Assembly (NCBI GenBank): GCA_017436035.1
Contig: JAFSDV010000010.1
Span: 1 to 47,631 of the forward strand
Length of the DNA stretch: 47,631 bases
DNA from: Oscillospiraceae bacterium
GTDB lineage: Bacteria; Bacillota; Clostridia; Oscillospirales; Oscillospiraceae
Direction: 5' to 3'
Positions 23,682-33,101 of this stretch are shown here, one piece after another (position 1 is the stretch's first letter; the number at the start of each line of letters is the position of its first letter). The position numbers and the translations under genes are program-made. The notes under the pieces were generated by a model. The model saw only the letters and a program-made list of their open reading frames with translations, did not search any database and was not told the DNA's origin.

Positions 23682-24842
23682 TTATATACCCAGCTGCTTC
23701 AACAGCGCATCGGCGGAAGCACATTCCTCCCGGGAAAGGGTCAAAGAGCCTGTTGTTTCCTGTACGGCTTGCTTAAAACGGTCAAAACGCAGCAGGCGCA
23801 GCCAACGGTGGACCTGACAAAAGGGGAGCAGCCATTTGTGTTTTTGCAGAATGGGGAATTGCCCTTTTAATGAACCGTAGGGCAAAAAGATCCTGGACAG
23901 CAGGAATTTGGCGCGGCTGCCCTTTTGAGACTGGAGGACCGCGGTTCTGTTAGAAACAGTTCCGTAGACACCGCCGCTGAGAATGTATTCCTCCGTTTTG
24001 GCGGTGAGTTCTGTATGGGCATCACCGGACAACCAAACCTCAGAAAGCTTTACGGCGGCTTTTTCAAAGGCCAGCAGACCGCTTTCTTTCAGTAAAGCTT
24101 CCCGTTTTTCGGGGTCAAAGGTCACTTTGCGGTTCAGCAGCCAAAGGTCCAGCAAGGGACGGATTCCGCAGCCACCATAATAAAAGTGCGTTGCCATATG
24201 CAGGATGTGGTAAAAGTAAAACATCTCGTCGGACAGCTGTTGCTGCGCGCTGTTTTCCTTTACGGGGACAGTGTATTGCCACACAGTCTCCAAAAGCTCG
24301 TGTCCGGCATGGAAGCGGTCTTCTTCCAACAGAGTAAAATGCAGCTCCACATGCAGACCGCTGGGATCCAGCAGCAGAACGTCATGGAAATTACGACCCT
24401 CGTTGGTGTAGCCCAGTTCTGAAACCAGGACGCTGATGGTGCGGTCCAGATCCGCTTCGTGCACCAATACATCGATATCGCAGCTTGTCCGCAGCCACGG
24501 CTCCGGGTAGAGTTTTCGGATCACCGCGCCCTTCAGAGGGATAAAAGGGATATCCGCCTGCTCCAGCACCCGGAAAATCTGTCCGCAGGCGTGGCTCATA
24601 CGGACATACCGCTGAACCGCCTGTTTGGTGACGGCTTTGAATTTGCGGGAGATCTCATCATCGCCCAATACCCCGGCTTTGCTCAGGGCCTGACCGGCAA
24701 TATGGGCTAAATCATGCTTTTTAGATAATTCAAATACAGCGCAAAGGGTCTGTTCGGTAAGTGTGCTTTTTACTGCATCATCAATGGGCGCATCACAAAG
24801 CTCCGCCCGCAGTAACGAAAACAGCAGTTGTTGAGTTGTCAT
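23682..24842 (-). CDS. NTP_transf_5-like nucleotidyltransferase family protein, paralog 1
   Basis: A 386-residue protein resembling the uncharacterised NTP_transf_5 family of nucleotidyltransferase-fold proteins, often found in capsule or exopolysaccharide loci. The signature is IPFIPLKGAVIRKLYPEPWLR followed by TSCDIDVLV, giving the GxxxR and DxD-like metal site, then GLHVELHFTL with a further acidic residue. The nucleotide and acceptor are unknown. A closely similar gene of identical length lies just upstream (25019-26179). ATG at 24842 is preceded by AAGGAA. Confidence 0.75.
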   Translation of the reverse strand: MTTQQLLFSLLRAELCDAPIDDAVKSTLTEQTLCAVFELSKKHDLAHIAGQALSKAGVLGDDEISRKFKAVTKQAVQRYVRMSHACGQIFRVLEQADIPFIPLKGAVIRKLYPEPWLRTSCDIDVLVHEADLDRTISVLVSELGYTNEGRNFHDVLLLDPSGLHVELHFTLLEEDRFHAGHELLETVWQYTVPVKENSAQQQLSDEMFYFYHILHMATHFYYGGCGIRPLLDLWLLNRKVTFDPEKREALLKESGLLAFEKAAVKLSEVWLSGDAHTELTAKTEEYILSGGVYGTVSNRTAVLQSQKGSRAKFLLSRIFLPYGSLKGQFPILQKHKWLLPFCQVHRWLRLLRFDRFKQAVQETTGSLTLSREECASADALLKQLGI

Positions 24843-25018
24843 GGTGGTTCATTCCTTTTCTTAGGGGCTGCGCTGCTGTCTGGGGAGCTTTTGAAGAATG
24901 GTCAATAGATTCCCGGACGGTACAGGCAATAAAACGTGGTAAAAACGAGCCTTACCGTACAAGAAGGACACGCTTTTAGATCAGCCAAAGGCTCTGAACG
25001 GCAGTCTGTTTTCAACCG

Positions 25019-26179
25019 TTATAAGCCCAAATAGTTCATCAGGTCTGCTGTAGCAGATAACAATTCGCGGGAAATGCCGGCGTTTCTGTTAGCTTCCTGA
25101 ACAAGGACGGAAGCCTTTCCGTGAAACAGCAGCTTTACCCACCGCACTACCTGAAATACAGGTGTTAAGTATTTATGCTTTCGAAGCACCGGGTAATAAT
25201 ACTTGATCATATCGTAGGGCAGGTAGATCCGGCTTAAAAGATTTCGCAGCCTGCCCCCTTTTTTGTATTGGGAAAAGGCGGTGGTGTTGGTCAGAGTGCC
25301 GTAAACGCCGCCGTTGAGGACATACTCTTCCATCATACGGTCCATGAACGCATAGGATTCGTCCTCAAACCAGATCCGCGCCAGCTTCTCAGCGGCCTTC
25401 GCAAAGGGCAGAAGATCGCCCTCCTCCAAAAGCCGTTCCCGGTCCGTTCTGTCAAAATCGATAACATTGTTCAAAAGCCACAGATCCATAAAGGGTTTGA
25501 TCCCGCAGCCGCCATTTTGAAAATGCTTTGCCATATGGGCAATGTGGTAGAAGTAGAATACAGGATCAGCCAGCTGATAGTTATAGGAACCGGGCTTGGA
25601 CGGGGAGGCGTTTTTCCACAGATCAGCCAGCAGCTGACACTGCTTTTTGGAAACGAAATCCTCGATCAGGGTATGATGGAGCTCCACATGGATTCCTTCG
25701 GGGGAAAATACAGAGATATCGTGAAGGGCTTTTTTTGTATTTTTGTAGCCCAGCTTTTCTACAAAAGCGTTTACCACCCGGGGAAGGTCCTCTTCTTTGA
25801 TAAAGATGTCGATATCGCAGCTGGTGCGCATCCAGTTCTCCGGATAATATTGACGGAGCACAGAACCCTTCAAGGGAATAAACGGCACCTGTAATTGCTC
25901 CAAAAAGGCGCAAATACGTCCAAATTCACGGTCCATTTTGACATAGCGGTAAAATGCTTGCCGTGCCTTCTGTTTCATCTTTTGGATGTTTTCATCCGGC
26001 TCAAGCCCGGGGAGCTTACTGATCGCCTGTCCTGCTATATGGGCCGCATCGTGGGCAGCGGCAAGCTTGTAAAGCCCGGCAAGCGTTTCCGGGGAAAGAG
26101 CCTGCCGTACTTCCTGAGAAAGAGGCTCTTTCCGCAGTTCAGAACGCAATATTAAAAATAAGATTCTTTCAACAGGCAA
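25019..26179 (-). CDS. NTP_transf_5-like nucleotidyltransferase family protein, paralog 2
   Basis: A tandem paralog of the previous gene, with the same motifs: VPFIPLKGSVLRQYYPENWMR, TSCDIDIFI, GIHVELHHTL, and ending LLSRIYLPYDMIKYYYPVLR. An ATG at 26206 lacks a ribosome-binding site. A TTG at 26177-26179 is preceded by GAGGTGG and gives exactly 386 residues, aligning its N-terminus (PVERILFLILRSEL) with its paralog (TTQQLLFSLLRAEL), so TTG is preferred. The 176-bp gap to the next gene holds an imperfect inverted repeat (about 24914-24960) and no other feature. The biological role is unknown. Confidence 0.75.
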   Translation of the reverse strand: MPVERILFLILRSELRKEPLSQEVRQALSPETLAGLYKLAAAHDAAHIAGQAISKLPGLEPDENIQKMKQKARQAFYRYVKMDREFGRICAFLEQLQVPFIPLKGSVLRQYYPENWMRTSCDIDIFIKEEDLPRVVNAFVEKLGYKNTKKALHDISVFSPEGIHVELHHTLIEDFVSKKQCQLLADLWKNASPSKPGSYNYQLADPVFYFYHIAHMAKHFQNGGCGIKPFMDLWLLNNVIDFDRTDRERLLEEGDLLPFAKAAEKLARIWFEDESYAFMDRMMEEYVLNGGVYGTLTNTTAFSQYKKGGRLRNLLSRIYLPYDMIKYYYPVLRKHKYLTPVFQVVRWVKLLFHGKASVLVQEANRNAGISRELLSATADLMNYLGL

Positions 26180-26245
26180 AGTTACCACCTCAAAAAATAG
26201 TTCCATTCGGACAGCAGGAAGATCGGTTTAATCATAAAGAACCGT

Positions 26246-28627
26246 TTAGTACAGCACAGCAGAACCGGAGGAGGGTGTATAGATCGTGGCGGAATGTTCG
26301 TATCCGTGCAGGTCATAATACTCCCGGTTCAAGAGCTCAACAATCTGCTCAGCCTGGGCTTTTTTGACCAGCGCAATCACGCAGCCGCCCAGCCCTGCAC
26401 CGATGATTTGACTGCCAAGAACACCGTCTGTGGCGTTCAGCAGATCACAAAGACCGTCAATTTGCGGAGTCGAGCAGCCGTATACGCCGCTTTGCTGATC
26501 CAACGGGGCCTGCTCCTGTGCAAGCTGCTGCAAAAGCTCGTCGGAAATCTGCAGCTGGGTCAGCCGGTCGCCGTTGTGGCTGACCTTCATCATCTGACCC
26601 AGGGCGCTGTAGTCCTCATTTTTCAGCGCGTCAAGACACTTTTTGCTTCTGGCGCATTCGGAAATACCGAACAACGCCACGCCCCGCAGGTCGTAGGTAC
26701 CCGGGTCGGTATGGTTTGCGAAGATCTTTCGGATCTTGTTTTCGTTATCCGGGATCAGTTGCAGGATCTGCGCTCTGGTTACCTTTTCAGGCAGAGCCAA
26801 CAGCATCTGATAGACCTCTGAAACCGGCTCGATCGCTGCCAGATCCCGAAGCTCCTGCAGATGGACGTCCGGGAATTTTCGTTTCAGGATCATAAAGGCA
26901 AACTCGTATGCTGCGATCTTGGCATTGAAAACATCCCGACTGCCCTCAGATTTTTTTGACTCGATCTTGCTGTCTGCAACGATCAGAGCATATTCTTCGG
27001 AAAAGGGAACGGATTCTCCTACACCGAAGGGCTTAAAATTCAAATGGGTTATGGCGTTGCGCTTGCTGCATTTCATAGCTGCGTGGTCGCCGGCGCCGCC
27101 TCTGGAGCCTACGAACCATTCGCCCTCGCCGCACAATTCCACAAACTGTGTCTGTGTCAGATTCATGCTGTTCAGGGAAACGATGGCCTCCGCAGCGCCA
27201 ACAACAAGGCTGGAAGAGGAGGACATGCCGGCTGCCGGGGGAATGTTTCCGGAAATGGCTGTGTCCATACCGCAGAGGGGTGTTTCGTTTTCCAGCGCAA
27301 ACCGCAGCGCGGCAGCCTTCACATAGTTGGACCAGTCGCCTCTGCTTTCCAAAAGCCGCCGCTTGACCGGCTTTGCGTCCAGATAATCCAACCACTGTTC
27401 GTGGGGCGCGATGGAAAGGGCTTGACTGACAGAGAATGTCCGGTCCGGGTATTGGGAATCTGTGTTAACGATGCTGAACACGTCATCTTCCCGGGGGGAA
27501 GCGATGAAGACCGTATCCCGGTCAACAGCCATAACATTCAGACTGCCGCCCCGGTGGTCGATATGCCGACCCATCAGATTCAGTCTGCCGGGGGCTCTGG
27601 TGATCAGCACCTTCTTGTCTCCGTAAGCACTGATAAACCGTTCCAGCAGCACAATATAGCGTTCTTTTTGTGCCTGTGTTGCCGGACCGTAAATGGGACT
27701 GAACAGCTCGTCGGTCCTGCCGGACCGGATGTCGTCAATAAACTCTGAAGCATACCGCATAAAGTGCTTGCTGACTTGCCGCAGGTCGGGCTTTGTGCTG
27801 TATGTGAGCATATCGTCTGCGTTTTTAACTTCATACAGAACAGCCTCGTTCTTTTCCGCATAATAGGCAAGGCAATCTGTCAGATACAATTCTCCCTGGG
27901 CGTTGCTGCTGTTCAGCGTTCCGATGGCGCGGATCGTTTCTTCCGTATCCAGGCAGTAAAGACCGGCATTGGCGTATTGGGCATTTAAGAGCTCCTCGGC
28001 TGTAAATGTCCGGGATGCCAGGGTGACGGTGCTTGCCGGGTCCTTTCCCCGGGCGCTGCGGAGAACCTTTTCTGCCTTTTTGGGATTCAGTCCCAAAGCC
28101 AGGAGAATTTCCATACGCCGCTCTTCCGGAACGCCGCCCAGCGTCATCATTGCCGCGTCGGCAAACTCCACAACACCATAGGGCTTGCCGTCTGCCATGG
28201 CGATCCGTCCGCCGTTGAAGTTTGCCATTCTCGGCTGTACGCCCCAAACGGCTTTGGCAGTCTTTGCCCGCTCGATCAGATCAGCGATCACCTGGGGCGC
28301 AATAATCTTATCGCCCATGGAAATGATGCACGGACCGGTTGAACCCACAGAAGACAGAGCGTTCAGACCGCACAGGGCAGCGTGTCCTGTGCCCTTTTGC
28401 TCCTTCTGATAGGCGTATACAATACCCGGTTCTCCGTCCAGCGCGTCCATGACCGTGGAAGCCAGGTGGCCGACAACGATCACAAAGCGGTCCACGCCGC
28501 CCTGACGCATATTTTGAACGATCCGCTTGATGACCGGAATACCGGCGCAGTCAAAGCTGACCTTGTTTTTGCTGTCATCGCCCATTCGTGTGCCCTTACC
28601 GGCACATAAAATTACCGCAGATGCCAC
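26246..28627 (-). CDS. Fusion of a sugar-1-phosphate nucleotidyltransferase and a galactokinase-like GHMP kinase
   Basis: A 793-residue bifunctional protein. Residues 1-290 are a GlmU/RmlA-type nucleotidyltransferase (VILCAGKGTRM at 5-15, GTGHA, ISMGDK). Residues 335-793 are a GHMP kinase of the galactokinase group: APGRLNLMGRHIDHRGG (345-361), the phosphate-binding loop GNIPPAAGMSSSSS (460-473), the catalytic-type Asp in GAGDHAA (Asp514) and a C-terminal GAGLGGCVIAL. Together they could phosphorylate a sugar at C1 and activate it to a nucleotide sugar for the polysaccharide made by this locus. Galactokinase has Glu where this protein has Arg354, so the sugar is probably not galactose. The start is GTG with AGGAGG eight bases upstream. 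Confidence 0.82.
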   Translation of the reverse strand: MASAVILCAGKGTRMGDDSKNKVSFDCAGIPVIKRIVQNMRQGGVDRFVIVVGHLASTVMDALDGEPGIVYAYQKEQKGTGHAALCGLNALSSVGSTGPCIISMGDKIIAPQVIADLIERAKTAKAVWGVQPRMANFNGGRIAMADGKPYGVVEFADAAMMTLGGVPEERRMEILLALGLNPKKAEKVLRSARGKDPASTVTLASRTFTAEELLNAQYANAGLYCLDTEETIRAIGTLNSSNAQGELYLTDCLAYYAEKNEAVLYEVKNADDMLTYSTKPDLRQVSKHFMRYASEFIDDIRSGRTDELFSPIYGPATQAQKERYIVLLERFISAYGDKKVLITRAPGRLNLMGRHIDHRGGSLNVMAVDRDTVFIASPREDDVFSIVNTDSQYPDRTFSVSQALSIAPHEQWLDYLDAKPVKRRLLESRGDWSNYVKAAALRFALENETPLCGMDTAISGNIPPAAGMSSSSSLVVGAAEAIVSLNSMNLTQTQFVELCGEGEWFVGSRGGAGDHAAMKCSKRNAITHLNFKPFGVGESVPFSEEYALIVADSKIESKKSEGSRDVFNAKIAAYEFAFMILKRKFPDVHLQELRDLAAIEPVSEVYQMLLALPEKVTRAQILQLIPDNENKIRKIFANHTDPGTYDLRGVALFGISECARSKKCLDALKNEDYSALGQMMKVSHNGDRLTQLQISDELLQQLAQEQAPLDQQSGVYGCSTPQIDGLCDLLNATDGVLGSQIIGAGLGGCVIALVKKAQAEQIVELLNREYYDLHGYEHSATIYTPSSGSAVLY

Positions 28628-28680
28628 TACAAGTTCCTCCTATAAAGAAACGGTCTGAATTTGACAGGGGACGCTCTGAT

Positions 28681-28720
28681 CCGCCCGTTTTTTGCCCGGA
28701 GCAATACTCCTAAACGGCGG
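28681..28720 (-). other. Intercistronic hairpin between the flippase and kinase-fusion genes
   Basis: CCGCCCGTTT pairs with AAACGGCGG (one bulged C), with a small inner stem. There is no U-run on the transcribed strand, so it is more likely an RNA processing or stability element than a terminator. Confidence 0.4.
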
Positions 28721-28723
28721 ATT

Positions 28724-30175
28724 TTACTGGTTTGTTTTGTTTTTGTTCAGGAAGCCTGCCAAAAACCCAATGCCGGACTTAAAGAGCTTCCGGTTATGGG
28801 GAAGCAGCAGGAAAAGGATCAGGCAGCCGATCAGTACAGGATATCTGATCACAGAATCCTGCAGCAGCATATTTGCAAAGGCGATCGCCACAAACAGCGC
28901 GATATTGCTGATCATTGGGAACAGGCTTTCCACACTGGAATACAGACGCTGACCCCAGAAGGTTTTCAAAATCAGCGCGGCGATAGCACCTGCACCGGCG
29001 GAGATGGCTGCGCCGTTCACCCCGATCCGGGGGATCAGGAGCACACACAGAAGGGCGTTGATGGCAGCGCAGACACCATAGATTACAATATTCAAGGAGG
29101 TCTTCAGCTTCAGCGCGATGCCTACACAGGTGGTTTCACCGATGGTATAGCAAAGGGGCGTCAGGATCAAAAAGGGCAAAAACTGGGTGATATAGGTATA
29201 ATCCCTGTTCACCACCAAAAAAATCGCGTTTTGGAACAGCACGATCAAAATGCCAAGCAGCGGCATAAAGGTTACAATATAGCCGTGCATTTGCTTGATT
29301 TTGTGCTGGTTGGTATCGTGATTCTTAAAAACATAGGGTGTCCAGAAGGTGTTAAAGCCGGACTGTACCACATTGAGCGCTGTAGCAACGGTAACGGCGA
29401 CGGAATAGCCGGCAACATAGGAAAAACCGCCAAAGGAGCGCAGCATAAACTGGGGGATGTTGTTATTCAGCAGTGACATCAGCACCGACGGGATCAGAGG
29501 CAGGGAGAACAGCAGCTGCTTTATATACAGCGTGGAGTTTTTCTTCAGACCGGGCAGGCACAGTTCTTTGCTTTGAGCAAGCAGAATGATAAGGCACAGC
29601 CCCACAGCCACACCGCCGGAGAAGATGATCGCCGTCCGGTAGCTCCGATCCATAGGAGCAGAAAGCAGATATACGCCTTTGGTGCAGAGGCTTAGCAAGA
29701 CGGTGAAAACCGTGTAGCTGAGCAGTTTGTTCCGCATACGGTACAGCACTGAAAAGAAGCGGATCACCAGCAGTCCTGCCAAGTAGCAGGGCAACATTGC
29801 AAGAAGCAGGGGATCTGCCTCTCCGAACAGCCACATTCCGATAGGTCTCCAAAAGAGGGCTGCCAGACCGGTCAGGACCAGCAGTGCCAGGAACACCACG
29901 ATCATATCAAAGGACAGCAGCTGCTTTTTTCCTTTTTCTTCTTCTACGTTTACATAAAATCTGATGTAGCCCTGATCCAAGCCAAGGCAAAGCAGCATAT
30001 ACACAACAGATCCTACGGAAATGAAGAAATTGATCTTCCCCAGATCCGCCTCCGTATACAGGTGGCTGGAGATGGGCACGACGATAAAGCTCAGCACTGC
30101 TGAGAACCAGCTGCCTAAGGAGTATCCGAAAATAGACCGGATCAGAGAATTGCTTTTTTTACTTTCCAACTTCAT
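28724..30175 (-). CDS. wzx: Oligosaccharide flippase (Wzx/MATE-like)
   Basis: A polytopic membrane protein of about 483 residues with around 12-14 hydrophobic helices and the polysaccharide-transporter start SLIRSIFGYSLGSWFSAVLSF. Wzx proteins move undecaprenyl-linked repeat units across the membrane. The start at 30175 (MKLESKKSNS) has AGGAG just upstream at short spacing; an ATG at 30199 is the alternative. Both fit an overlap or near-overlap with the end of the upstream polymerase gene. It sits between the Wzy-like gene and the nucleotide-sugar fusion gene. Confidence 0.85.
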   Translation of the reverse strand: MKLESKKSNSLIRSIFGYSLGSWFSAVLSFIVVPISSHLYTEADLGKINFFISVGSVVYMLLCLGLDQGYIRFYVNVEEEKGKKQLLSFDMIVVFLALLVLTGLAALFWRPIGMWLFGEADPLLLAMLPCYLAGLLVIRFFSVLYRMRNKLLSYTVFTVLLSLCTKGVYLLSAPMDRSYRTAIIFSGGVAVGLCLIILLAQSKELCLPGLKKNSTLYIKQLLFSLPLIPSVLMSLLNNNIPQFMLRSFGGFSYVAGYSVAVTVATALNVVQSGFNTFWTPYVFKNHDTNQHKIKQMHGYIVTFMPLLGILIVLFQNAIFLVVNRDYTYITQFLPFLILTPLCYTIGETTCVGIALKLKTSLNIVIYGVCAAINALLCVLLIPRIGVNGAAISAGAGAIAALILKTFWGQRLYSSVESLFPMISNIALFVAIAFANMLLQDSVIRYPVLIGCLILFLLLPHNRKLFKSGIGFLAGFLNKNKTNQ

Positions 30176-31352
30176 ATTCTCCTGTAACAGATAGGTCATT
30201 TCCTGCCGATATGCTGTTTTTCTTTCCGACTGCCATCAGCCCGAAGAAAAACCACACGATCATACCTACAAACAAGTTGTTTTGGGTCAGGGACACTTCC
30301 AGACACTCGTGAACAATGAATGCCGCGCCGAAGGAAGCCGCGATCCGCCACTGGGGAAATTTCTGATCCATTGTAAAGCGGATGGCGTTCAAATAGAACA
30401 AAAGTAAGGTGGCGATCCCGATGAAGCCTGTTTGCAGTGCGGTCTGCAGCCACAGATTATGACTGGAAAAAGGTGTTGTAAAAAAGGAATTAGGGACCTT
30501 ATCCAATCCGTAACCGATCAACGGAGACTGCATAATGATGGTCTCAAGTTTTTTCCAAACGACTTCTCTTCCGGAGAAGAAGTTCTTATTCAAATATTTT
30601 CTGGAGAGCAGCTCCAGCTGCAGACCTAATTCTGTATCCAACAGCTGGGGATAAATAATGGAAAACGCAGCAACAAAGAGCATGGAAGCAACGATCAGCA
30701 ATACGCTCCGCCGCCGGGCGGTTTGCTCCTTGCGGCAGTTCAAAAATAACAGACCTGCCAGGAAAATAGCCACTGTAAGCGTGGCCGATCTGCTGTTTGC
30801 CACGATGAACAGGAAAGCCAAAAAGGCATACATGATGTAATAGCTTTTTTTGCTTCCGCTTTTTTGGGATTGCTGCAAATAGACCAGAATGACCAAATAT
30901 CCCAGCAAAATTCCTGCCAAAGTATTGCTGTGAAGGTAAATTGCGCAATAATAATTGGTCACAAAGCCTGTTAAGGGCCACCAGATTACAAACAAGAGCA
31001 GCTGGAGAAAGATCACATTGCGGACAAATCCCAGATTGACATATTTGGCATCCAGCCAGCTGTTACCGATGTAGCACATAACGATGCAAAAGCACTGCAC
31101 CACCCGGACCAGGGAGGAATTCAGGAATATTACATATTCCAGGACAAGCCAACCCAAAAACAGCAGCGCGGACAGCAGTACATAGAAAGAGAGCTTTCCT
31201 CTTCGCTCGAAAATGTGGATGCCCACAAAGGCAAGGTCCAACCCGCAGCATGCCAATGCCGCGGCGGTAAACAGACCGTAGTTTGAAGACAGGGGAAGGA
31301 CCACCAAAACCAGCAGCACCTTCAGTTTAAAATAAAAAGAACCTACACTCAT
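30159..31352 (-). CDS. wzy: O-antigen ligase/polymerase family protein (Wzy-like)
   Basis: A 397-residue polytopic membrane protein with about ten hydrophobic segments. The large external loop near residues 250-300 has the Wzy_C pattern: SGREVVWKKL, SPLIGYGLDKVP and SSHNLWLQTALQTG. It probably polymerises exopolysaccharide repeat units outside the membrane in a Wzx/Wzy pathway. The ATG at 31352 has only a weak GGAAGAG upstream. The 73-bp gap to the preceding glycosyltransferase gene shows no terminator. Confidence 0.82.
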   Translation of the reverse strand: MSVGSFYFKLKVLLVLVVLPLSSNYGLFTAAALACCGLDLAFVGIHIFERRGKLSFYVLLSALLFLGWLVLEYVIFLNSSLVRVVQCFCIVMCYIGNSWLDAKYVNLGFVRNVIFLQLLLFVIWWPLTGFVTNYYCAIYLHSNTLAGILLGYLVILVYLQQSQKSGSKKSYYIMYAFLAFLFIVANSRSATLTVAIFLAGLLFLNCRKEQTARRRSVLLIVASMLFVAAFSIIYPQLLDTELGLQLELLSRKYLNKNFFSGREVVWKKLETIIMQSPLIGYGLDKVPNSFFTTPFSSHNLWLQTALQTGFIGIATLLLFYLNAIRFTMDQKFPQWRIAASFGAAFIVHECLEVSLTQNNLFVGMIVWFFFGLMAVGKKNSISAGNDLSVTGEYEVGK

Positions 31353-31425
31353 TACACAATCTCTTCCAGAATATCGAATAGCCGGACAAGTCCCCGAATT
31401 GGCGGCGCTTGCCCTTTGCGGACGC

Positions 31426-32517
31426 TTACTTCTTCAGTGCTTCGGTGTAGAGCGTTTCTACAGCTTCAAAGCAATGGTTAAACTCATAATGCTCGTTGGC
31501 AAACGCTCTGCCCCGCAAACCCATAGCCCGGGCCTCCTCCGGATGGTCATACAGCCAGATCAGCTTTTCGGCGATCTGCTCCGGTGCCTGCTTATCCACC
31601 ACCAGACTGGTCTGTCCCGGATTGGTTGCTTCCATCAAACCCGGGATCCGGGAAATGATCACCGGCAGGGCACAGGCCTCTGCTTCCACCGCCGATACGC
31701 CGAAGCTCTCACTTTCCAGGGTGCTGGGGATGACGGCAACATCCATATTTGCGTATTCCTCGGCTGCCTGCATTTGGGAAATCTGACCCAGCCAGCTGAT
31801 CCGCTCATCCAGCCCCAAAGTCTTGCCCAAAGCCCAAAGCTCTTCCTTCTGATTGCCGGTGCCGGCGATTCGAATCTCCAGCGGGATCTCGGGCCGCTGT
31901 TCCAGCACCATGGCGGCTGCCTTCAGGATATCCTCAATGCCGTATTTCTTTGCCAGCGTTTTGACTGTGCCAATCACGAATCTGCCGTCATCAGCAGGTC
32001 TGGTACGCTTGGCAGGCGAAAACAGCTCCATGTCTACACCAAAGGGTGTAATGCCAATAGGCTTGTCGGTATAGTTTTTTGTTTCCTCTGCCATGGCGCG
32101 GCTTGTAGAGAGCACATGGGCCGCCTTTGACAACGTATACTTGACCAGCCATTTATGTAAAAAGCTCTTTTTGGGGAAGTCATAAACGTCCGCGCCCCAC
32201 ACAGACAGCCAGAATGGACGCACCTTGGAAAAGGCGCACATGCTGCCATAGCTGGTCAAATAATGAGCATGCACAATATCCGGCTGGATGGAATCGATCA
32301 ACGCCTTCAGCTGCTTGCCGTGCATCAGATAGTCCAGCTTTTTGGCATCACTGGCGTGCTTGGAGTCTACTTTGGTGTCCAGCACGTGTACCTGCGCATA
32401 CGCACATTCTCCCGGAAATACCGAAATCAAATGGACCTCGTGACCCTTTTCGTGAAAATATCTGCACCATTTTTGAATATGGGCGTTTTCAACAGTATAC
32501 AAGAAGCAAATCTTCAT
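31426..32517 (-). CDS. Glycosyltransferase family 4
   Basis: A 363-residue GT-B glycosyltransferase of family GT4. The N-terminal half contains DIVHAHYLTSYG and the C-terminal nucleotide-sugar domain has VIGTVKTLAKKYGIEDIL, RIAGTGNQ and the ESFGVSAVEAEACALPVI block with the conserved EX7E. It probably adds a sugar to the lipid-linked repeat unit on the cytosolic side. ATG at 32517 has AGAGAGG eight bases upstream; the in-frame TTG at 32526 is rejected. It begins a few bases after the stop of the acetyltransferase gene. Confidence 0.88.
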   Translation of the reverse strand: MKICFLYTVENAHIQKWCRYFHEKGHEVHLISVFPGECAYAQVHVLDTKVDSKHASDAKKLDYLMHGKQLKALIDSIQPDIVHAHYLTSYGSMCAFSKVRPFWLSVWGADVYDFPKKSFLHKWLVKYTLSKAAHVLSTSRAMAEETKNYTDKPIGITPFGVDMELFSPAKRTRPADDGRFVIGTVKTLAKKYGIEDILKAAAMVLEQRPEIPLEIRIAGTGNQKEELWALGKTLGLDERISWLGQISQMQAAEEYANMDVAVIPSTLESESFGVSAVEAEACALPVIISRIPGLMEATNPGQTSLVVDKQAPEQIAEKLIWLYDHPEEARAMGLRGRAFANEHYEFNHCFEAVETLYTEALKK

Positions 32518-32522
32518 ATCCG

Positions 32523-33059
32523 TCAACCTCTCTGACCTATTTTTTTAGCGGGAACACCGCCGTAAATACAGTAGGGCTCGGTGCTTTTGGTAACAACCGC
32601 GCCGGCGGCGAGAATACAGCCCTTTGCCACGGTAACACCCGGCAGAATGGTGACCCTTCTGCCGATCCACACATCATCCTCGATCACTACAGGCTTGTAG
32701 GACTCGTAGCCCTGGTCAATCATTGGGCGGGTGATATCGTCGTGTCTGTGGTTTCGGGTGAGGATCACAGCCTCCGGACCCATCAATACATTTTCTCCTA
32801 CGGCAACAGGTCCGTCAATCTCGCAGGCAACGCCCAAAGAAGAGCGCTTGCCGACTGTTACGTGGGGGTTAAAGTGGGCGTGCTTTTCTATGTTCGCGGT
32901 TTTATCCACGCTTTTGCAGATTCTGCGGGCAAACCAATTTCTTAGCTTTCTAGCCAACTTGAACCTTCTGGATTCCGGCAAGGGTGCTGCAATAAATAAA
33001 TAACAGGCATACAGCAGCTTTTGTTTTTTGCTCCAACAAATCTTCTGTTCTGTACTCAT
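32523..33059 (-). CDS. Left-handed beta-helix acyltransferase
   Basis: A 178-residue hexapeptide-repeat acyltransferase of the maltose/serine/NodL acetyltransferase type. The repeats run from about residue 60 to 165 (GPVAVGENVLMGPEAVI, PVVIEDDVWIGRRVTILPGVTV, AKGCILAAGAVV), and the catalytic His is in the RNHRHD segment. The ending IYGGVPAKKI is typical. In this locus it most likely O- or N-acetylates a sugar of the polysaccharide. It lies between the GT2 and GT4 genes. Confidence 0.85.
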   Translation of the reverse strand: MSTEQKICWSKKQKLLYACYLFIAAPLPESRRFKLARKLRNWFARRICKSVDKTANIEKHAHFNPHVTVGKRSSLGVACEIDGPVAVGENVLMGPEAVILTRNHRHDDITRPMIDQGYESYKPVVIEDDVWIGRRVTILPGVTVAKGCILAAGAVVTKSTEPYCIYGGVPAKKIGQRG

Positions 33060-33101
33060 ATTACAAACCTCTTTACAGTGCTGAAAGTATTCGCAACACG
33101 G

